Source of the DNA: CAYQUC01 sp964514215
GTDB lineage: Bacteria; Pseudomonadota; Gammaproteobacteria; UBA6429; Thiohalophilaceae
DNA length: 50,120 bases
Direction of reading: 5' to 3'
NCBI GenBank assembly: GCA_964514215.1
Contig: CAZEPW010000019.1
Location: forward strand, 1 to 50,120
The position numbers and the translations under genes are program-made. Under the pieces are notes generated by a model, which worked only from the letters and a program-made list of their open reading frames with translations, was not told the origin of the DNA and searched no databases. Below, one piece after another: positions 34,932-40,906 of the stretch. The number at the start of each line of letters is the position of its first letter. Positions within the stretch are counted from its first letter, which is position 1.

Positions 34932-35735
34932 ATGTTGAAAACAATCGGTCATAATACTCGCTGTTCACGTTTATTATTCCTAATAAGTCTATTTATAAGT
35001 TCTTCAGTTATTGCTGATTCCAATAGTACGTCGTTTTTTGATGTGGTCAAAAATGATTATCAGGAATTTTATAGTACACAGCGCTTTATTCGAGCTGGAA
35101 TCGTATTTGCAGCAGCAGGCATATCGGCTAACACGGATTTAGATCAAAATATTCAAGATGAGTATCAAAACAACATTCGAAGCGTCAGCACTGATGATTT
35201 TTCGAAAATTGCCAAGGACTTTGGTGAAGGGAAATATTTAATTACATTGTCATTAGCGACGGCGCTCAGCTCTCACTATCTTGAAACAGGTAATCAGCGA
35301 TCTGCGGTTGGTCGTTGGGGGCAAAGCACCTTACGCGCTTATATTGTTGGTGGGCCGGCTACCTTATTAACCCAACAATTAACAGGCGCTTCTCGTCCTG
35401 CAGAAACGGCTAATAATTCAAAGTGGAGTCCATTTGCAGATTCTAATGGCGTTAGTGGGCATGCTTTTATTGGTGCAGTCCCTTTTATGACAATGGCTCG
35501 AATGTATAACAATAATAAATTTGCTAAATATTTGCTTTATACCGTTTCAACATTTACGGCTTTATCTCGAGTAAATGATAACTCTCATTATTTTTCCCAA
35601 GCTGTATTAGGTTGGTATCTGGCCTATGAGGCGACCGATACTGTTTTTGAAAGTAACACAAAAGCCAATTCAATAGCATTTCAACCCTTCATCGGACCAG
35701 ACAGTTTTGGTCTAGCCATGAATATCAAGTGGTAA
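34932..35735 (+). CDS. Exported PAP2-superfamily phosphatase-like protein
   Basis: A 267-residue protein with a signal peptide (LLFLISLFISSSVIA, cleaved near residue 28). PAP2 motifs are visible: TGASRP (R155, P156), GVSGHAF (S175, H177) and SR-x5-H (S212, R213, H219). The usual Asp four residues after that His is Gln (Q223). It probably acts on lipid phosphates or pyrophosphates in the envelope; exported PAP2 proteins of this kind lie in the outer membrane or periplasm. The substrate is unknown. It has its own promoter. Confidence 0.8.
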   Translation: MLKTIGHNTRCSRLLFLISLFISSSVIADSNSTSFFDVVKNDYQEFYSTQRFIRAGIVFAAAGISANTDLDQNIQDEYQNNIRSVSTDDFSKIAKDFGEGKYLITLSLATALSSHYLETGNQRSAVGRWGQSTLRAYIVGGPATLLTQQLTGASRPAETANNSKWSPFADSNGVSGHAFIGAVPFMTMARMYNNNKFAKYLLYTVSTFTALSRVNDNSHYFSQAVLGWYLAYEATDTVFESNTKANSIAFQPFIGPDSFGLAMNIKW

Positions 35736-35875
35736 TCAAACAGTCTTTTCATATCTCGAATTTATATCTTTTAATTCAATAGCTTAGCTTCAAATTATTG
35801 AATTTGTTGGTTATGTCAACCGAATGACCAGCAATGCGTTATTTAATGTATAGAACGCAAAAACTGGAGATATCA

Positions 35876-36286
35876 ATGAAAAATTACTTAATCCTGATGA
35901 CATTGTTTGTTGCTATGATGAGTAGCAGTGTTTATGCCAATCCTAATTTGAATAGCGCTAAGTTAGAACATCGCTTAGATAATCGCGGTGGTAAAATTGC
36001 TGCTAGGCTTGATATCAAGGGTGATAAAATAAAATCCAAATTTGATGCGGCTGCTCATCGAGCTAGTGCTATGGGAAAAACCAGATTGGCCATTCGATTA
36101 GCCAATAAAGGTGAAAGGATTAATCATCAATTAGACAAAAAAGCTGAAGGTTTTAATAACCGTTTAGAGCGTAAAGCACTGCGTTTACATGCAAAAATTG
36201 CTCACCGGCAAATTCGACATGGTCATTGGCATCGACGGTATAAACACAGTAAATTATCATGTCGCTATACTTGCAGTGCCATGTAA
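35876..36286 (+). CDS. Exported basic helical-repeat protein
   Basis: A 136-residue protein starting at ATG 35876 (GGAG ribosome site), with signal MTLFVAMMSSSVYA. The mature part is a series of short helical units of the form LD-x-KG-x-KI (LDNRGGKIAARLDIKGDKI, LANKGERINHQLDKKAEGF), ending in a His/Arg-rich tail (HGHWHRRYKHSK). Related repeat proteins occur in many proteobacteria without known function. It ends 41 bp before the sigma factor gene, so it may belong to that operon. Confidence 0.7.
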   Translation: MKNYLILMTLFVAMMSSSVYANPNLNSAKLEHRLDNRGGKIAARLDIKGDKIKSKFDAAAHRASAMGKTRLAIRLANKGERINHQLDKKAEGFNNRLERKALRLHAKIAHRQIRHGHWHRRYKHSKLSCRYTCSAM

Positions 36287-36327
36287 CTGAATTAGACGGG
36301 AGAACTATTCTGGATGGTCAGGTTTTA

Positions 36328-36855
36328 ATGGATGACTTTCTTGCCAGTGTCGAACAGCGGGCCTATCGTTTAGCAATGGTGGCTACGCATAATCACGATG
36401 ATGCACTGGACATAGTACAAGATACTATGATGACATTAGTTCAAAAATATGCAAAACGAGAGTATTCTGAGTGGGCTCCATTGTTTTTTCGTATTTTACA
36501 AAATACCATTCGTGACTACTATCGTCGTCAAAAAGTGCGCTCACGTTGGCGTGTTTGGTTTAGTGGCAATAATGAAACGGACGGTGGCGAAGATGTTATT
36601 GAAACTGCACCAGCAAATGAGTCGGTGACACCACACCAACAATTTAGCAATTCACAGATGTTGGATAATATGCAGCAGGGCGTTCATAATTTGCCATTAA
36701 AGCAACAGCAGGTTTTTATGTTACGCATAATTGATGGAATGAGTGTTAAAGAGACCGCTTCAATAATGAGAGTCAGTCAGGGAAGTATCAAAACGCATTT
36801 ATCACGGGCGCTAAAAACGCTTAAAGTAAAATTAAAGGATTTTGATAATGAGTGA
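36328..36855 (+). CDS. ECF-type sigma factor
   Basis: A 175-residue sigma-70 family protein. Region 2 is RAYRLAMVATHNHDDALDIVQDTMMTL with the following FFRILQNTIRDYYRRQKVR; region 4 is LPLKQQQVFMLRIIDGMSVKETASIMRVSQGSIKTHLSRAL, a normal HTH. The start ATG 36328 is chosen since it begins the conserved domain and has AGG upstream; an earlier ATG at 36259 would overlap the preceding gene. The stop overlaps the next gene's start. It probably directs an envelope-related regulon. Confidence 0.88.
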   Translation: MDDFLASVEQRAYRLAMVATHNHDDALDIVQDTMMTLVQKYAKREYSEWAPLFFRILQNTIRDYYRRQKVRSRWRVWFSGNNETDGGEDVIETAPANESVTPHQQFSNSQMLDNMQQGVHNLPLKQQQVFMLRIIDGMSVKETASIMRVSQGSIKTHLSRALKTLKVKLKDFDNE

Positions 36856-37189
36856 TGAAGATAAGCTAATTCAAAACTTATGCGATAAAGTTAAACAGTC
36901 GCAAATACCGCTTAATGCTAAAACATTAGGAGAATTGCGTGCTGCTCGTCGTGTTGCGGTTGACAGCTTAAATTCCAAACCCCGTCACTGGTGGCAGCTA
37001 CCGATTAGCCGCTATTCTTTTGTAACATCATTTGTATTTGTCTTGGTGATTGCAATTGTCTATCCCATGTTTACGGATAATAGTCCCGATTACGATATCG
37101 ATGTTGTTGCTATTACTGAAGATCTTGAGTTATTACAAGATCTTGATTTTTACTTATGGATTGCAGATTCCGTTGAAAATGAAAGCTAA
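36848..37189 (+). CDS. Single-pass membrane protein, DUF3619-like (possible anti-sigma factor)
   Basis: A 113-residue protein starting at ATG 36848, overlapping the sigma stop. Residues 1-45 are cytoplasmic, with one membrane helix at about 58-76 (YSFVTSFVFVLVIAIVYPMF), and an acidic periplasmic tail (DIDVVAITEDLELLQDLDFYLW). It resembles DUF3619 proteins that follow sigma factors in this kind of cluster. Position and topology suggest it restrains the sigma factor; no experimental proof can be read here. Confidence 0.75.
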   Translation: MSDEDKLIQNLCDKVKQSQIPLNAKTLGELRAARRVAVDSLNSKPRHWWQLPISRYSFVTSFVFVLVIAIVYPMFTDNSPDYDIDVVAITEDLELLQDLDFYLWIADSVENES

Positions 37190-37385
37190 TATTTCTTATA
37201 TCATTATTTATTTGATTTTTTTTATCAACTCACCTTCATTAGCGGATGAAGAGCAGCCTGATATGGCGCTATTGGAGTTTTTGGGCAGTTTTGATACTGA
37301 TGATGATCAATGGATGGATCCTACATTATTGGCTGACGAAGAAATATTTGAAGACGATTTTACAAAAGGGCAAGAAAATGATTAA
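37179..37385 (+). CDS. Small exported acidic protein
   Basis: A 68-residue product starting at ATG 37179, within the last codons of the preceding gene. A signal peptide (YIIIYLIFFINSPSLA) is followed by an acidic mature chain, DEEQPDMALLEFLGSFDTDDDQWMDP. The LLEFLG...DDDQWMDP pattern recurs in short proteins between DUF3619 and DUF3106 genes, to my recollection. A longer frame reading from 37050 is the wrong start. Its stop overlaps the DUF3106 start. The function is unknown. Confidence 0.7.
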   Translation: MKANISYIIIYLIFFINSPSLADEEQPDMALLEFLGSFDTDDDQWMDPTLLADEEIFEDDFTKGQEND

Positions 37386-37998
37386 ACATGAACTGCGTTT
37401 AATGTTTAAAGTGCTAGTTATATGTAACTTAATTTTATTTAGTATTAATATTTCATATGCTGGTGATACTATAAATGAAGCCATCGATTCTCAACATGAT
37501 TGGTCTACGTTGTCAGCATCACAAAAAAAGTTATTAAGGTCCTATTCAAAACGTTGGGATTCACTTGATATTAAAAAAAGAATTCGCTTAAAAAAAGGTG
37601 CAAACCGTTGGGCTAACATGGCTCCTGAGCAACGTCAGTTTGCCTCGAATCGAATGAAAAAGTGGTTTTCTTTAACCGAACAACAAAGAAAGTCTTTACG
37701 AGAACGTTATAGAAAATTTAAACAATTAAATGCCAATGAACAGTCGGATATACGTGCCGCTAGACGTTGGTTTCGTGGTTTGCCAGAAGAAAAACGTAAT
37801 CGCTTAAAGCAACGTTGGAAAAAAATGTCACCTAAGGAACGCAAAAGGGCATTACAACGGTTTCGTCAACGAGTAAAACAGAAAGTTCGGAAAAGACTTC
37901 ATAATTTAACACCTGCACAACGGCAACGGTTACGTAACATGAGCCCGGCACAAAGGCGAAATCTAATACAAAATAAAGCAAGTCGACATTTAAAATAA
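37378..37998 (+). CDS. DUF3106 exported basic protein
   Basis: A 206-residue protein starting at ATG 37378, overlapping the preceding stop. The signal ends at NISYA (about residue 28). The rest is very basic and contains at least six copies of a helical unit of the type W-x-L-S-x-x-Q-K-x-x-L (LSASQKKLLRSY, MAPEQRQFASNRMKKW, LTEQQRKSLRER, LPEEKRNRLKQRW, MSPKERKRALQRF, LTPAQRQRLRNM). It should be periplasmic; a chaperone or envelope-binding role like CpxP/Spy is possible but unproven. Last gene of the sigma set. Confidence 0.82.
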   Translation: MIKHELRLMFKVLVICNLILFSINISYAGDTINEAIDSQHDWSTLSASQKKLLRSYSKRWDSLDIKKRIRLKKGANRWANMAPEQRQFASNRMKKWFSLTEQQRKSLRERYRKFKQLNANEQSDIRAARRWFRGLPEEKRNRLKQRWKKMSPKERKRALQRFRQRVKQKVRKRLHNLTPAQRQRLRNMSPAQRRNLIQNKASRHLK

Positions 37999-38045
37999 CC
38001 TCCAAGTAAGATAGTATAGATTTGATAATATTATTTGGATAAGCA

Positions 38046-39347
38046 ATGAAATTTTTAAATTTCAAATCGAGTGACGGAACCTCAAAAAATAAATCAATTT
38101 ATTCGTGGGCGCTGTATGATTGGGCTAACTCTGCTTTTGCTGTGTGTATTTTAACGGTATTTTACCCGTTATTTTTTAAGAGTTACTGGCATTCGGGGGT
38201 TGATGCAACCACCAGTACTTTCCATTTAGGACTATCGAATTCATTATCAAGTATCATTATTGTTTTAATTGCCCCGATAATAGGATCAATAGCTGATAAT
38301 AGTAATTCAAAAAAATGGTTTTTATTGTTTTTTGCAGCTTTAGGCATGGTTATGACTGCCGGTCTGTATTTTATACATCAGGGCGAATGGTTTATCGCTG
38401 CAAGTTTCTATGTTGTAGCGAGTATTGGGTTTATGGGTGCTAATGTATTTTATGATTCGTTTTTAATTGTTGTTGCCGATAAAAAAGAACTCGATATTGT
38501 CTCAGGCCTTGGTTATGCCTTTGGTTATATTGGTGGTGGAATACTTTTTTTATTAAATATTATTCTTGTTTCAAATCCTGAATGGTTTGGTTTAGCAGAT
38601 AAAACAATCGCAATTCGCATATCATTTATTAGCGTTGCTGTTTGGTGGTTATTATTTTCGATTCCAATTATGCTTTATGTTCCTGAACCTAATACGGACA
38701 ATTCAGAGTCAGTGCTTGGAATAATAAAATCAGGATTAACTCAGTTAAAAATAACGTTTAAAGAAATTAAAAAATATAAAGCGGTCATTACATTTTTGTT
38801 TGCTTATTGGCTTTATATTGATGGAGTTGATACGATTGTTAGAATGTCAGTTGATTATGGTTTATCGATTGGCCTTGATACCAATAATTTAATAATAGCC
38901 ATTATGATTACACAATTTGTTGGTTTTCCTGCGGCTATTGTATTTGGTTTTATTGGAAATAAATATGGTCCCAAACGAGGAATTTTAATTGCGATTATTG
39001 TTTATATTGCAGTAACACTTTATGCTGTGTCGATGACCTCAACGTATGAGTTTTATATTATGGCGGTTATTATTGGTCTAGTACAAGGTGGAGTACAATC
39101 ATTAAGTCGATCGTTTTATGCTCGGATTATTCCTGCGAATAAAGCCGCAGAATTTTTCGGTTTTTATAATATGATGGGGAAATTTGCTGCCGTTCTTGGG
39201 CCTTTGTTGGTCGGTGGTGTTGCTGTTATCACCTCGAGTTCTCGATATTCAATGTTGTCATTGATTATATTATTTGTTGTTGGTGGAATTATTCTGTATT
39301 TTGTTGATGAAAAAAAAGCAATTAAAAATATTTCTGATATGGATTAA
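38046..39347 (+). CDS. UMF1-family MFS transporter
   Basis: A 433-residue inner-membrane protein with about twelve helices. SWALYDWANSAFAVCILTVFYPLFFKSYW and the GYAFGYIGGGILFLLN loop are typical of UMF1/Atg22-like transporters. VQGGVQSLSRSFYARIIPANKAAEFFGFYNMMGKFAAVLGP is the conserved second-half motif. The substrate is not known. The following DUF2970 gene is 28 bp downstream and probably cotranscribed. Confidence 0.9.
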   Translation: MKFLNFKSSDGTSKNKSIYSWALYDWANSAFAVCILTVFYPLFFKSYWHSGVDATTSTFHLGLSNSLSSIIIVLIAPIIGSIADNSNSKKWFLLFFAALGMVMTAGLYFIHQGEWFIAASFYVVASIGFMGANVFYDSFLIVVADKKELDIVSGLGYAFGYIGGGILFLLNIILVSNPEWFGLADKTIAIRISFISVAVWWLLFSIPIMLYVPEPNTDNSESVLGIIKSGLTQLKITFKEIKKYKAVITFLFAYWLYIDGVDTIVRMSVDYGLSIGLDTNNLIIAIMITQFVGFPAAIVFGFIGNKYGPKRGILIAIIVYIAVTLYAVSMTSTYEFYIMAVIIGLVQGGVQSLSRSFYARIIPANKAAEFFGFYNMMGKFAAVLGPLLVGGVAVITSSSRYSMLSLIILFVVGGIILYFVDEKKAIKNISDMD

Positions 39348-39375
39348 TTTATTATTTTAGACGGAAAAAAATTAA

Positions 39376-39588
39376 ATGAACGATAAAAATAATGCCCCTT
39401 CTTTTTGGCACGTTGTTAAAAGCGTTTTAGCGGGTTTGCTCGGAGTACAAAGTGCTGAAAATAGAGCGCGTGACTTTCAGCATGGAAATTTTTCAGCGTA
39501 TGTTTTTGTCGCTCTTTTAGTTGTTGCTGTATTTATCCTTATCATCGTAACAGTAGTTAAAACCGTTATGCATTTTGCCGGAGTTTAA
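39376..39588 (+). CDS. DUF2970 small membrane protein
   Basis: A 70-residue protein. FWHVVKSVLAGLLGVQSAENRARDFQHGN is the DUF2970 signature (conserved SVLAA-FGVQ-RARDF), and one membrane helix follows (YVFVALLVVAVFILIIVTVV). The function is unknown. It closes the UMF1 unit; the SMR cassette begins 60 bp later. Confidence 0.87.
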   Translation: MNDKNNAPSFWHVVKSVLAGLLGVQSAENRARDFQHGNFSAYVFVALLVVAVFILIIVTVVKTVMHFAGV

Positions 39589-39647
39589 TAATAACGGTAG
39601 GTTGGGGTGGCATTTGAAAAAAACAACAGTAACATCATAATAATTTG

Positions 39648-40044
39648 TTAGATTAAAAATAAAAAATAAATGGCATACTTATATTTAGCTATAGCAATAA
39701 TTGCAGAAGTGACAGCTACAAGCGCATTAAAAGCTTCTGCCGAATTTACAAAACTCATTCCAAGCATCATTGTTATTGTAGGTTTTTTGGTTGCATTGTA
39801 TTTTATGACGCTTGTTTTTAGAACTATCCCAGTAGGAATTACATATGCAGTTTGGTCTGGTTTAGGAATTGTATTGGTAAGTTTTGTTAGTTTTGTGTTA
39901 TACAAAGAAATTCCAGATATTCCTGCAATAATAGGAATGGGATTTATTATTTTAGGTGTGGTAGTTATTAATGTTTTCTCTAAAACTATTAGCCATTAAA
40001 TCTAACAAAAAAATCGCCATGTCCCAAAGTAGATTAACAAGCTG
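39648..40044 (+). mobile_element. Candidate integron gene cassette carrying an SMR exporter
   Basis: The unit begins after G39647 with TTAGATT and ends after G40044. GTTAGAT at the left fits GTTRRRY; AATCTAAC at 39999-40006 fits RYYYAAC and is exactly complementary, as expected for the R' and R'' parts of one attC split by insertion. The reunited attC would have a 9-bp R stem (AATCTAACA/TGTTAGATT) and the TTAACAAGC-G-TTAGAT style end. Against this, the site is only about 51 bases and the L boxes are weak (AATC/GATT). No integrase is in the window. Confidence 0.45.
39670..39999 (+). CDS. SMR-family multidrug exporter (EmrE/Qac-like)
   Basis: A 109-residue four-helix inner-membrane protein that swaps protons for cationic compounds as a dimer. 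The essential membrane Glu is E13 in IIAEVTATSALK. VGITYAVWSGLGIVLVSFVSF and IPAIIGMGFIILGVVVINVFSK match EmrE/Qac well. No clear ribosome site or own promoter is seen. It sits between two inverted cassette-like sites and interrupts the stretch between DUF2970 and the terminator at 40205. Small SMR genes are common integron cargo. Confidence 0.92.
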   Translation: MAYLYLAIAIIAEVTATSALKASAEFTKLIPSIIVIVGFLVALYFMTLVFRTIPVGITYAVWSGLGIVLVSFVSFVLYKEIPDIPAIIGMGFIILGVVVINVFSKTISH

Positions 40045-40204
40045 TTATGTGTTTTCGCGAACATCTTTTTGTCCGATTGACAGTTGACATTAATCTACTC
40101 ATCAATCAGTATGTATTAATGAATACAAGTTTGACGCAACAGATAGCTCGAATTATCATCATTCCATAGGAATGGTGGGATTTTTGATGCGTTTATAATG
40201 AATC

Positions 40205-40233
40205 AAACCCGCCCAAGAGGCGGGTTTTCTATT
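40205..40233 (+). terminator. Rho-independent terminator before the kinase gene
   Basis: AAACCCGCC, loop CAAGA, GGCGGGTTT and T-rich end. It lies 206 bp past the SMR gene; before the cassette arrived it would have been close to the end of DUF2970. Confidence 0.92.
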
Positions 40234-40271
40234 TCTGCCTCATGGGTTTAGTCTCAGTTAATGGCGGTAGT

Positions 40272-40787
40272 ATGAAGAAAATAGTTGTTTTCGGTAAACC
40301 CGGTAGTGGTAAATCCACTTTGAGTAAAAAGCTAGCATCAACTACGGGCATAAAATTGCATGCATTAGATTTAATTGTATATAGAAAAAATGGCGATCGG
40401 GTCGATCGAAAAACCTACGATGCGGAACACGAAAATATACTATCCTCTAATAGTTGGATTATTGATGGTTTTGGGCCAATTGAATCGTTATATAAACGGC
40501 TGGATGTAGCTGATACATTGATCTATATAGAGTTGCCATATGTTATCAGTTACTGGTTGGTGACAAAGCGGTTGTTAAAAGGGTTAGTTATCAAGCCCGA
40601 AGGTTGGCTTGATGGTAGTTCAATTTTGAAAGGAACTTTGGAAAGTTATAAAGTGTTGAGACTTTGCCCAAAATTTTGGAATGATAGTTTTATGCAAAAA
40701 CTTGAAAAAATATCGATTAATAAATCGTTATATGTCATCCGGTCGATTTCTGAATTAAATAACTTTGTTGACAAAAACGTGAAATAA
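40272..40787 (+). CDS. P-loop kinase, adenylate-kinase/FlaR-like
   Basis: A 171-residue protein from ATG 40272, with Walker A GKPGSGKST at 8-16. LHALDLIVYRKNGDR and WIIDGFGPIESLYKRLDVADTLIYIELP (the shortened kinase core and base-binding region) are typical of small adenylate-kinase-like proteins formerly called FlaR/topology modulation proteins. It probably phosphorylates a nucleotide or small molecule; the substrate is unknown. An earlier ATG at 40242 adds ten residues before the P-loop and is less likely. It is followed by the valS terminator on the other strand. Confidence 0.8.
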   Translation: MKKIVVFGKPGSGKSTLSKKLASTTGIKLHALDLIVYRKNGDRVDRKTYDAEHENILSSNSWIIDGFGPIESLYKRLDVADTLIYIELPYVISYWLVTKRLLKGLVIKPEGWLDGSSILKGTLESYKVLRLCPKFWNDSFMQKLEKISINKSLYVIRSISELNNFVDKNVK

Positions 40788-40847
40788 AAAACATACAATA
40801 AAGTATTTAAAAGTGACTCTGAAACACGGTATTTTTTACAAAGAACG

Positions 40848-40888
40848 CAAAAAAACTGCCATGTTTCGGAGCTCCTTAGCTTGGCAGT
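40848..40888 (-). terminator. Rho-independent terminator for valS
   Basis: On the minus strand ACTGCCA, a loop holding the palindrome GGAGCTCC, TGGCAGT and seven T. The stem is 7 bp with a long loop. Confidence 0.82.
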
Positions 40889-40906
40889 ATATGTGTATCA
40901 GGTTGA

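Noticed and set aside
36259..36327. Earlier start for the sigma factor
   Set aside because: It would overlap the preceding gene, adds residues not typical of the family, and has no better ribosome site than ATG 36328.
37050..37178. Upstream extension of the small acidic protein
   Set aside because: The extra N-terminus lies inside the DUF3619-like gene in another frame and lacks a start signal; Met at 37179 begins a clean signal peptide.
40160..40174. CATTCC/GGAATG hairpin as a terminator
   Set aside because: The stem is 6 bp and the T-run starts several bases later after GTGGGA, so it is not convincing beside the strong terminator at 40205.
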